From the NCBI GenBank assembly GCA_004519485.1, contig CP038108.1, positions 868,001 to 932,000 on the forward strand: DNA of 64,000 bases. Reading direction: 5' to 3'. The position numbers and the translations under genes are program-made. The notes beneath the pieces were generated by a model that did not search any database, had not been told where the DNA came from, and worked only from the letters and a program-made list of their open reading frames with translations. Position 1 is the first letter of the stretch; each line of letters begins with the position of its first letter. Of this stretch, positions 44,328 to 53,501 are shown one piece after another. This DNA comes from Nannochloropsis oceanica. Lineage: Eukaryota; Sar; Eustigmatophyceae; Eustigmatales; Monodopsidaceae.

Positions 44328-45444
44328 ATGGCGTCCGTAAGACTACCGTTTTTACTCCACGCCTCTGTCCTGGTCATGCTTCTGGCTCTTCTCTTGCCGT
44401 CGGCGCAGGCGTTTTTTCCCCAGCAGCAGCTCTTCTCCTCCTCCTCTTCCTCCTCCTCTTCCTCCTCCTCCTCCTCCTCCTCCTCCTCTTTGATAAAGCA
44501 CAGGACAGGTACGAATTAAGATAAACACGAGTAGCAGAGGAGAGAAGTTGTGTCTGTATCCTAACTGTGACCGGAAGTGTGGTCGGTTTGAGCATGTGGA
44601 TGTGCGGCTGAGGGCTGTTGCAATTTGTTCCATGGTTACTTCTGGGTGTGCGTACACTTGTCTGCGCCTGAAGTTTAAATCTCCCTGGCAGTTTCGTATG
44701 AGAATAATTTACTTACTTTTTAATGTGCCTGCTTCGATGCGCCCTTAACCCTCTCTCCCTCCTGACCACGTATTGAACAAGGACGAAACTCCTCTTGACT
44801 TCACACAGATATCCTTATATTCTTACTTACGCCCACCCACCCCGACTCTCGCGCACCTACATATCCACCGCTTGAGTAGTAAAAGTGCTCCAACGGACAC
44901 GTGTGATCCCCCGGTTAGCAGCACTTTCGATGTCGGACACCGGGCTTGGTACGGGCAAGCAAGCCAAGGGTGGGGTCAAGGTGGGGGTGAAAGAGAGGGA
45001 GGCGACCAAGACAAGCCCCAAGGAGAAGGAGAAGTTCGAGGTGGAATGGCGGGTATTGTTGCACAACGATGATGTGCACACTTTTGATTACGTCTCCCGA
45101 AAATTGGCCGAGGTACGCTGTTATTTTCTTTTTTGATCTTTTTTTCTTAAGGTCTGCTTTTTTTAGACACACCACCTCGATGACCTTATCTTCTCCTTTC
45201 TGCCCCTGTCCCTCCCTCTCATAAGGTCGTACCCACATTAACCCGTTCCAAAGCTTGGGAATGTACATTGGCCGCGCACTCCCATGATTTTTCCACGATT
45301 GCCATCGTGACCAAGACATCTGCTGAGGAATTTTGCATGAAGCTCCAAAAGGAGGGTTTGACTATCTCCGTCGCCCCTGACTCGAACTTCAAGAAGGATG
45401 GAGAGGGAGGGGAAGGAGGAGGATCCCAGGGAGGAAAGAAGTAG
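44328..45444 (+). CDS. clpS: Plastid ClpS, N-degron adaptor of Clp protease (3 exons)
   Basis: ClpS hands substrates with destabilising N-termini to the Clp chaperone in the plastid. Exons 44328-44508, 44922-45112 and 45226-45444 join in phase to 196 residues. Exon 1 encodes a signal peptide ending SAQAF-F (ASAF-type) and a pure Ser run coded by TCC/TCT, a presequence on its own exon. Exons 2-3 carry the core: WRVLLHNDDVHTFDYV (N109-D110-D111 at the ligand pocket), VVPTLTRSKAWE, then SAEEFCMKLQKEGLTISVAP, closest to plant ClpS1. The last acceptor is AAG, not CAG. A Gly/Glu-rich tail ends the protein. Confidence 0.88.
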
Positions 45445-46002
45445 AGCAGAATGGAAAAGTAGATTGAGAGGAACAGGAACAGCAGCGGCAGCAGCAAGCA
45501 CAACACACATGACGATGAAATCATAATGAGGCAGGCTTTGGAAAGAATAGGAGAGAAGCAGAGCCGAAGGACGTGTAGGATGAAGAGAGGCGAAAAATAC
45601 GTAGAGAATTAAGCGGTTAAGCACAACTTTGTGTGTCGGATGGCTCCTCGGGTGGTGCGGGGAAAGAGGAAAGATGGGGTCTTGGCTTGGAGAGGCCGGT
45701 GGGGTAAGGAGGAGGCTGTGCGCGCGGGAAATGTGAAAACTTTTAAAGAAGACAATACTCCACGAGTATAGACAACGTAAATTGATGCGATTAGTGTAGT
45801 ATTAATCGTATTTGCACGCGTTGGCTTGTTAAAATTGAATGTCTCTTGAATGTGGTGGAGAGGCAAAGGTGGGGAGGTTGGAGATACTCCCATTCATTCT
45901 ACTTGTACACTCTTGCTTGTCACCGCAAACGACCAAGTACAGTGTCCACTGCGCTCACATACATCTGTCACGCCCACCTATATACAGCGCTCATACTTGT
46001 GG
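45445..46002. other. Intergenic, ClpS to IGPS-PRAI
   Basis: 558-base spacer between co-oriented genes, with ClpS 3' UTR and the promoter/leader of the next gene. The following gene's frame is open from 45850, but that stretch is unlikely to be coding. Confidence 0.5.
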
Positions 46003-47898
46003 ATGCGCGATATCGCGGGCTTTTCACCTTCATCACGGTTTTGTCAAGCGTCGTTTCTCTTTGTCATACTAGCCGCTGCCAAGAGCTTCTTCTTGCCGCT
46101 GCCGCACATCCCACCACGTATTCCAGGCACCCTCTCTGCACCCATCATGTCCGCTACGAACAACAACAATGACGACGCGGCCAATTGCGGTCACCTTTAC
46201 GGCTTCGGGGTCCCGAACCACAAGCCCAGCATCCTCCAAACCATCACCGCGCAACGCTACGAGGACGTGCGACTAGCTCAGGCCCAGGTCCCCTCTTCTG
46301 AACTCGAGGCCCGCATCGCCGCCTTTGATCAAGTACACGGCCCGCCCCTTAATTTATTTGAGCGTATCCGTGCCGATGACAAGCCCATTGCCTTGGCCGC
46401 GGAATTCAAACGCGCGAGTCCCAGCAAGGGGGACATTGCCCTTGACCTAGTTGCGGCCGAGCAAGGCATCAAGTACTCTAAGGCAGGAGCGGCCATCTTA
46501 TCAGTACTGACGGAACCCAAATGGTTCAAGGGCTCCTTGCAAGATATGGAAGACGTCCGCGTGGCCACGGAGAAGGGCCTGCAGTCCTCAAGGTCGGCGG
46601 TATTAAGAAAGGATTTTGTATTGGAGGAGTACCAGCTTCTGGAGGCACGCGCGCACGGGGCAGACACGGTCTTGCTTATTGTTGCTATCTTAGAAGTAGA
46701 TCGCTTGCAACGTCTCATCAAGACGAGTCGTATGTGGGGGATGGAGCCCTTGGTAGAGGTGAACACACTACCGGAAATGGAGATTGCGTTGGACGCGGGA
46801 GCAAAGGTCATTGGTGTCAATAATCGGAATTTGCATACTTTCCAACTCGACTTAGGGACGACGGAGCGGGTGATGGAAGCTGCAAGAAAGCGGAGCCTGA
46901 GCTGGGATAAAAAGAGGGGTGATATTTTGCTAGCAGCGTTGAGTGGGATCTCGGCGAGGGCGGATGTGGTGAGGTATGAGAGGGCAGGTGTGTCGGTCGT
47001 GTTGATAGGAGAAACTCTTATGCGGGCCGCGGACCCATTACAAGCCGTCCGGGAGCTGTTGGGGTTAGAGGACAGTGCGCGGGGGTCGAATACGTTGATC
47101 AAAGTGTGTGGGATTACGAGGGTGGAGGATGCGATGGTGGCGACGCGGGCAGGGACGAATCTAATAGGCACGATTTTTTGCGCATCGAAACGGAAGGTGA
47201 CGGGCGAGGGAAGCGCGGCAGTCGTGCAGGCGGTGAGAAAGTTCGGAGAACGGACCAAGCGAGTCTTGCCATATGTAGAGGAGATTGTTGATACTGCTGG
47301 TGCTGGTGCTTTAGCGCCCATGTCCCCCGAGTGGTTTGCACATTGGCAGAAGGAATTGTTACGAGTCACACGTCGGACACCGCTGGTGGTGGGGGTGTTT
47401 CAAAACAACAGTGTGGAGGAGGTCGCTGAGCTTGTAGAGGCTTCAGGGATAGATTTGATTCAGTTGCATGGAGATGAGACAATCGGCTTTGCCAGAGAGA
47501 TTTCGAAGAAGACAGGCGTGCCGTGTATTAAAGTCGTGCATGTCCCGCATGACGCTGCGGCTGCTACCGCCGAGGGATTGGGGAAGGTCCTCGCAGGGTT
47601 ACAACAGGAGGAGGGCGGAAAGGAGGGAGGGCCGATTGCCTTGTTGTTGGACACTTCGGTGGGAAATCAGAAGGGGGGGAGTGGGGCGAAATTTGATTGG
47701 AGCTTGGCAGCGATGGCGCAGGCGCAGGGATTTCCGGTTATAGTGGCAGGAGGGTTGCTGCCGGAGAACGTGGAGGAGGCCTTGTCAGTTGCGCAGCCGT
47801 TTGGGGTGGATGTATCGAGTGGGGTGGAGGCAAGTCCAGGGGTGAAGGAGGGGGGGAAAGTGACAGATTTTATTCGGAGGGTGCGGACGTTTAAGTAA
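46003..47898 (+). CDS. trpCF: Bifunctional indole-3-glycerol-phosphate synthase / phosphoribosylanthranilate isomerase, plastid-type
   Basis: Two consecutive steps of tryptophan synthesis in one 631-residue chain, IGPS first as in E. coli TrpC. IGPS (about 90-345) shows AAEFKRASPSKG, AVLRKDFVLEEYQLLEA, PLVEVNTLPEME, VIGVNNRNL and SVVLIGETLM. PRAI (about 365-630) shows IKVCGITRVEDA, LIQLHGDE, GGSGAKFDW, VIVAGGLLPENVEEAL and GVDVSSGVEASPGVK. All known catalytic motifs are visible. I chose the ATG at 46003: it opens a hydrophobic presequence with AAAKSF-FLP, an ASAF-like plastid site. The frame stays open to an ATG at 45850, but the extra residues would bury the signal peptide. Single exon. Confidence 0.92.
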   Translation: MRDIAGFSPSSRFCQASFLFVILAAAKSFFLPLPHIPPRIPGTLSAPIMSATNNNNDDAANCGHLYGFGVPNHKPSILQTITAQRYEDVRLAQAQVPSSELEARIAAFDQVHGPPLNLFERIRADDKPIALAAEFKRASPSKGDIALDLVAAEQGIKYSKAGAAILSVLTEPKWFKGSLQDMEDVRVATEKGLQSSRSAVLRKDFVLEEYQLLEARAHGADTVLLIVAILEVDRLQRLIKTSRMWGMEPLVEVNTLPEMEIALDAGAKVIGVNNRNLHTFQLDLGTTERVMEAARKRSLSWDKKRGDILLAALSGISARADVVRYERAGVSVVLIGETLMRAADPLQAVRELLGLEDSARGSNTLIKVCGITRVEDAMVATRAGTNLIGTIFCASKRKVTGEGSAAVVQAVRKFGERTKRVLPYVEEIVDTAGAGALAPMSPEWFAHWQKELLRVTRRTPLVVGVFQNNSVEEVAELVEASGIDLIQLHGDETIGFAREISKKTGVPCIKVVHVPHDAAAATAEGLGKVLAGLQQEEGGKEGGPIALLLDTSVGNQKGGSGAKFDWSLAAMAQAQGFPVIVAGGLLPENVEEALSVAQPFGVDVSSGVEASPGVKEGGKVTDFIRRVRTFK

Positions 47899-48126
47899 GT
47901 AGATTTAGATAGATTGAATAATGACATTGGTGGGTACGATGTGAGAATACCTGAAAAGGGGGGCGGAACACTTAAGATACAGACACATCAAAGATTGGAT
48001 GTCGGTCTTTTTTTACATTTTCTTTCGTCGTGCCTTTCGTCTGCTCGAACTTTTTTATGCTGCACAGACACATACCTCTAGCACACACACACGTGTTATT
48101 TCCCTTTTTACTCCCCTCCCGTCCTC

Positions 48127-50592
48127 CTACTTCCTCAAAATCTCCGCCTCCATCTCCTTCATATCCTCCACCTCCTGCTCCAGGGTCTTCTCCAAGAACT
48201 GGGCCTTGGGCGCTGTTTTGGCATACGCCCTCCCCACCAACTGCGTGCCCTCCCTGGCCTTTTCCGCGTATTTTAAGATGGCCTCCCGCGGGTCCTCCTC
48301 CAAAATCGTGTTCTTCTGCTTGGTCTGCATCACGTACTGGGTGAAATTTGTCATTCCACTCACCCGTCCCTGTGCCCCGGGGCCATTCACCGGAAGGTCT
48401 GGCCGTTTGCTCTTTACGGGATCGGCCCGATTCATCCGCGCCTTCCGCTTCTTCCCCATTTCCTCGTCGTCCCTGAACATGGGCAACGCCGAGGGATTAA
48501 TAATTCTCCCCACCACCCCTCCCACCGGCGCAGCATCCATCGGGTCACTCTTGCGCTTGACTCGGTTACTGCTCATCAAGGCCCCCTTCACGCTGAATGT
48601 CGGGTCATACAACACCTTGGTGGTCCCCCCACTCGTGCCGGCCACTACCTGTTTTAACCGCGGGTGCCAAGTCAGGTGCGTGACACTCGATTCGGGAGCC
48701 ACCCCCACCGTCAAATATGCCTCTAGTCCGTCACCCCCCACCTCAAAAAACTTGAGCATTCCCGTCCTCTCCGTTCCTCCCACCTCTTCTCCCTTACGAA
48801 GAGGAGGGACATTAGTCCCACAACATACCAACCTCCCATCGGGCGAGAAAGCGACATTGCTCGAGTCGTAAAACGTGGTGACACCTTCGAACACTTTCAA
48901 GGGTACCTGCGGCTTACGAATATCCCACAGTCTCACACAATCGTCTGTTCCTCTACTTGCCAACGTCTTTCCATCATGGGCGAAGGCCACAGCCGTTACG
49001 TGGTGCTCGGGTCCGTGGGCCGGGCGCATGCATATGTCGGGCCTGATCCAATTCGTTTTTTTCAACGAAAACAATTGCACGCTTCCGTCTTGACACCCCG
49101 CGGCGACGTAGTCTGCAACAGGAGAAAACACGCCGCAGGTCACAGCCACTCGTGTGCTACGCGCTGATTTGGCTTTGATTACTCGTTTGTTGTGGAGTTG
49201 GTCGAAGGTCTGCGGCCCTTGCAGGTCCCAGAGGCGGATAGTCCCATCCAGGCTTGTCGTCATCACCGTGTCTTTCTCCCGTGGATGCCATGCCGTGGCC
49301 GATAAGCTCATTGTGTGCCCCTTCGTGTGCACCAAGTCAGTGATGTACGGGTCACCTTTCGTAAAGACCATTAAACGCACCCCATCCCGATCATAGACCT
49401 TAGCCTGGGTCGAGCCCGTGGCCACCACTAATCGATCCCCGGTCGGACTCCAACTGACCCCTACCACCGGATTTCCGTCTTCAGGGACAAATTCCCGAAA
49501 AGGTTTATGGCTCTTGTCCATTCCCCCGAAATCATACAACAGCAATTTGTAATCCATTCCCCCCACGGCTACTCGAGCCCCTGCAGGATCCATGGCCAAG
49601 CACGTGATCTGTTTGTGATGCCCCCGCAGGCTGACTTCATGTGACATGGGCACTTGATTCCGTCGCGCCACCGTGGCTGGTGTCTCTTCCTCCCCTTCCA
49701 CGTCCTCCTTTTCTTTTTCCCGCTTCCCTCTTGCGGCGGCGGCAGCAGCGGTTGAAGCAGATGAGGCAGAAGAGGAGGGCGTACTGTTGGCATTGCCCCC
49801 TGCTAATGGCTTGAGCCCATGGCCCTCCTCATCGTTATCACTCTCGTCGCCCCCGCCATTTACTTTCCCGTCCACACCTGCTGCAGCCTTTTTTCCCTCC
49901 TTCTCATACTCCTGTAGCCGTTTTTTCTCTGTGGCCTCAATCTCTTTCATCATCTCCGCTATTCCCTCCGCCATGGCACTCTTGCTCATCGAACCCGCCA
50001 CTCCCACCTTCTTTGACCCCCCGAATGATAAGGGCAACTGTTCCAGCATTCCCTTGTCAAGCTCTGCCTCTCCCTCCTCCCCTTCCTTCTCCTTGCCCGC
50101 TGCCCCCCTCGCACTTGTACTTGACGCTGTCGCTCGGTGTCCACCAATAGCAGCAGGATGTCCCATTGAATCAGCAGCATCTCCAGCTGCCGACGGTAGA
50201 CGTAGTATATACGTCCGGCTAGATTCAGCAAATTTGACGCGGCTGCCTTCCTGCAACTCGGTAGGTGTCCGCCCATCCACCTTGTTACCGTCTAGGAATG
50301 TCCCGTGCGTCGAGCCAAAGTCGTATAAAAACAGCCCGCCCTTCCCGTCGTGCAGCACCGCCGCATGACGCCGTGAAATGGACGGATGCTCCAGCAAGAC
50401 GTCGGTCGAGTCAGGATTCCGGCCAAAGATGAGAGCGGCCTTTCTCCCTAGGCCCACCTTGTCCGCGGTGCCGCCTCCAGGCTTGATTACGTCGAAGAAG
50501 GCCTTGCGTGCTGCGGCTGCTCCTGGGAAAGCCTTTGTCTCGGGCAGCGCTATCCAGCTCGGTAAGTCGCTGGCCATCTTTCTGTGCTCCAT
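48127..50592 (-). CDS. WDR70: FHA-domain / WDR70 fusion protein
   Basis: 821 residues, single exon. Residues about 50-135 form an FHA phosphopeptide-binding domain close to NIPP1/SNIP1: ALIFGRNPDSTDVLLEHPSI, then SRRHAAV and DFGSTHGTFLDGNKV, then FAESSRTYIL. Residues about 317-660 carry WD40 repeats of WDR70/GAD-1 type: HEVSLRGHHKQITCLAMDPA, SLDGTIRLWDLQG, GTDDCVRLWDIRKPQVPLKV, VLYDPTFSVKGALMSSNRVK. The Lys-rich C-terminus (660-821) keeps the WDR70 tail (GRVSGMTNFTQYVMQ, ILKYAEKAREG). WDR70 is nuclear, linked to H2B ubiquitination and splicing factors in other eukaryotes. The usual WDR70 has no FHA domain that I know of. The gene is divergent from YEATS, 255 bases apart. Confidence 0.9.
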   Translation of the reverse strand: MEHRKMASDLPSWIALPETKAFPGAAAARKAFFDVIKPGGGTADKVGLGRKAALIFGRNPDSTDVLLEHPSISRRHAAVLHDGKGGLFLYDFGSTHGTFLDGNKVDGRTPTELQEGSRVKFAESSRTYILRLPSAAGDAADSMGHPAAIGGHRATASSTSARGAAGKEKEGEEGEAELDKGMLEQLPLSFGGSKKVGVAGSMSKSAMAEGIAEMMKEIEATEKKRLQEYEKEGKKAAAGVDGKVNGGGDESDNDEEGHGLKPLAGGNANSTPSSSASSASTAAAAAARGKREKEKEDVEGEEETPATVARRNQVPMSHEVSLRGHHKQITCLAMDPAGARVAVGGMDYKLLLYDFGGMDKSHKPFREFVPEDGNPVVGVSWSPTGDRLVVATGSTQAKVYDRDGVRLMVFTKGDPYITDLVHTKGHTMSLSATAWHPREKDTVMTTSLDGTIRLWDLQGPQTFDQLHNKRVIKAKSARSTRVAVTCGVFSPVADYVAAGCQDGSVQLFSLKKTNWIRPDICMRPAHGPEHHVTAVAFAHDGKTLASRGTDDCVRLWDIRKPQVPLKVFEGVTTFYDSSNVAFSPDGRLVCCGTNVPPLRKGEEVGGTERTGMLKFFEVGGDGLEAYLTVGVAPESSVTHLTWHPRLKQVVAGTSGGTTKVLYDPTFSVKGALMSSNRVKRKSDPMDAAPVGGVVGRIINPSALPMFRDDEEMGKKRKARMNRADPVKSKRPDLPVNGPGAQGRVSGMTNFTQYVMQTKQKNTILEEDPREAILKYAEKAREGTQLVGRAYAKTAPKAQFLEKTLEQEVEDMKEMEAEILRK

Positions 50593-50847
50593 GAGGTTTT
50601 GTGGTGCCTTGAGAAAAAAAGACTGAATGGTTTATGTAAATGGGGAGGGAGGAGGGGTGATGATGGTCTGTGATGGCGCCCAGCCTCTTTGGGGTTTTCC
50701 CTCTCTCTTTGCTTTTTGTATGACCACTGCCACCATCACACTCATCACATCAGGACTCGATCTTTATTCGTTGTCCGCTTGCCCGACCCACAGGTCTCAT
50801 CCAAGCAAGCCGACCTCCCCACCCCTTCCGGCCCCCGACCAGAAGTG
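50593..50847. promoter_or_regulatory. Short divergent promoter, FHA-WDR70 (-) / YEATS (+)
   Basis: Only 255 bases separate the two start codons, so both promoters and leaders must fit here. No known element picked out. Confidence 0.55.
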
Positions 50848-51562
50848 ATGGAGGAATCGAAGCCACCCCGACGCATGAAAGGCGTGACAGTGTGTCTGCC
50901 CATTGTCTACGGCTCAATCGCCTGGCACGTGACCAAGAAGGGTGACTCACAGGACCAGTGCACCCATCAATGGACATGTACGTCGGGAAGTCTGTAGGGA
51001 GGGGATTATTTGGCACTCTGGTTTTATTCCTCACCCCCTCTCCTTTCCTTTTTACGCACAGTGTATGTCCGCAGCCCGCATGGCCATGATCTGAGCACCG
51101 TCCTGAAGAAGACCGTCTTTACGCTGCACCCAAGTTTCCTTAACCACATCCGTGGTAAGTGTGTGCTTTGCCTTGTTTGCCTTCCCTGCAGCCCCTTCGC
51201 AGCGTCTTGTTGAGATCAGGTCTGTGAAAGAGGCGCGGATTTATATCGTTCTGTTTCTTTACACCGCTTTGAGTCTGTATATGACACGGCTTTCCATTGA
51301 AAGCTCGCCCACTGCGCAAAACATGGGGGAAGATGTACTTTCCTACCACCTTTCTAACGCACATATTCCTTGCTCTGCTCCGTCAAAAATAAAACGCAGA
51401 GGTGGCTACCCACCCATTCGAGGTGACTGAAAAAGGCTGGGGTGAATTCGAGGCGTTGGTTGATCTGCATTTTAAGGATGCGCACGAAAAATCGGTGGAG
51501 CTCCGCCATTTTGTCAAGCTCTTTCACGGGAACAGTGCCTCGGCCCAGCCGAATAATAAGAA

Positions 51563-51604
<42 letters not shown>

Positions 51605-52705
51605 GGGGGGGGGGGATGAATGCGAGGGAAAAGCGGGGTTTAGGGTAGAGTCGAAACTATTCGGCTGTATTGCTCCTTTTTATCTTGTTGAAAAGTACCT
51701 CGTCTTCACTTTCTCGTACTCCCGGCTCTTACTCACTCACTCCCTCCCTCCCTCCCTCCCTCCTTCCTTCTCAAAAGCCGGTCGTCCACGAGTATTACGA
51801 CGAAGTGGTTTTTACAGATCCCACGGAAGAATTCTACCAGTGCCTGCAGCATTTGGGGGAGAGTAAGACCCATCGCCACACTCTCCAGGTAAAAGGAACG
51901 GAGGCAGGGAGAGGGAGAGGGGTGGGAAAGCTGAGGATGGATGGGGAATTCATGAGTTGAGATTCTATGTCATCTCTAGCATTCAAGACTTCTTTCTTTT
52001 ACTTCAAAAACATTTCAGGATCTCTTCCCTCTGTACAACGACGTGGAGGACGTGCGGCGGATCCAGGCAGCCCACGAGTTTATCACCGACCAGCTCCGAA
52101 GTGAGTTCCATCCCATTTCTCTTTGTCATTTCTTCTCATTGCTTTCTCGAATGGGAGGGTGTAGTGTCGAGTGTGTTCTCTCCGTTGCTTCCCTCCTTCT
52201 CCAAAACTACCCTCGCAATCTCCCCGTCCCACTTCATTCACCTCACATAATCTTGTGTCATCTCTTTTTTTCCTCAGCCGCCAAGGACAAGCTTCTTCGC
52301 GTCGAAAGCAGCGCGAAGGCCATTCTCGACGAGCGGAGGGCCCTTGTCGTCCCCCCCACTCCCGTCGCGCCTACTCTTCAGTCAGTAGTTTCTACTACCG
52401 CAGCAGCACCAGCACCAGCACCAGCAACAGCACCAGCAACAGCGCCTACCTCCACCAATCCCTCTGCCCCCGCTCCTACTCCTCCTGTCACGTCCACGGC
52501 CCCTCCTTCTGCTGCTCCTGCGCTAACCACCGCCATACCGACGACGACGAACAATGGCAATGCCCCTTCTGGATCTCATGCACCCACCGCTGCTGCTCTT
52601 CCCTCTACCACTGCCAATACCACGGCCGAGGCCCCTGTCCAAGCAATGCCTGCCGTATCAACTGCGCCGACATCTACTGCTCCTGAACCACCGGCATCAA
52701 ACTAG
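50848..52705 (+). CDS. YEATS4: YEATS-domain protein, GAS41/YEATS4 type (6 exons)
   Basis: YEATS4-type proteins read acylated histone H3 and sit in SWR1/NuA4-like complexes. Exons 50848-50977, 51062-51154, 51400-51563, 51778-51888, 52019-52100 and 52278-52705 join in phase to 335 residues. The YEATS domain (about 10-150) shows KGVTVCLPIVYGSIAW, HQWTLYVRSPHGHDL, TKKGDSQDQ before it, VATHPFEVTEKGWGEFEALV and VVHEYYDEVVFTDPTEEFYQ. A short helical part (DVRRIQAAHEFITDQLR) follows where GAS41 has a coiled coil. The last 110 residues are an Ala/Pro/Thr/Ser-rich tail. It is the most intron-rich gene in the window. The start could lie further up: the frame is open from 50689. Confidence 0.88.
51566..51615 (+). 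repeat. GA microsatellite plus G run inside YEATS intron 3
   Basis: Starts at the GTGAG donor: about 16 GA repeats, then a near-pure G run. The intron's 3' end is a CCCT/CCTC repeat, giving a purine-rich start and a pyrimidine-rich end that could pair with each other. Confidence 0.9.
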
Positions 52706-53501
52706 GGACGCTCGATGACCCATGCCAAGTAAAAGAGGGATAAAACACTATAAAGGGACGGAGGTCGGTCGAAAAAATCGAACACAACAAAAGATATTTT
52801 GCTTGAAGGCAATCGGTTGGCTGGGGATACTTCTCGCACCACCATTCGTTTAAGCTCATGCAATCAAGACTCTCCACCACAAATACAAAACGAATCCCAT
52901 AGGGCATGGACGCACGGGCCCATCGAGAATGGTACGGCGAGGACGCCCAATTAATTATAATTCGCGCCTTCTTTTTTGCATCGGAAATTGGCTCGCGGCG
53001 ACGGCGATGGCTCTCCTCCCTCCACTCACCCTTGCTTTCGTACTTGACTGAGTTGCACTTATTCAAACACCCTAGCTTGAGTTCATCACTATACTCGAGC
53101 GCATCCATACTACCTCTAATACCCTGCTCTCTCATTGAGTGTGCTGAGTATGCTTTTGTCCCTTTGTGAAATTGGCATGGCTGCGGTCTCTGACCAGCCT
53201 TGTACGGAGCACCCTCACACAACAGGGAGCCCTCGGCAGTGGGTCAGTATCTTTTCCCTCCTGAAACCGCGCACCCACCTATCCCACAGATACAAGCAGT
53301 CATGCGTGTATGTATGTTGTCACAGAATCGTGGAAATGTGTGCTTACTTGTCTGGGATGGATTGCTTGTGTCCAAGCATCCCTTCGGTTCAATCCAGCTC
53401 ATACACCGCAACGCCTCTCTCCTGTCGCCCTCAACACAGGTGGCGACCCCGTGCCTCTTTGCTTGTTGTATCTAGAGTAGCCAGCTACACCTCTTCGAGA
53501 C
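52706..53501. other. Intergenic, YEATS to RPS1
   Basis: About 800 bases between co-oriented genes. Several short open frames lack coding look. The RPS1 promoter and leader should be in the right half. Nothing else recognised. Confidence 0.5.

Noticed and set aside
45850-46002. Upstream ATG extension of IGPS-PRAI
   Set aside because: It would place about 50 residues ahead of the signal peptide and block plastid entry.
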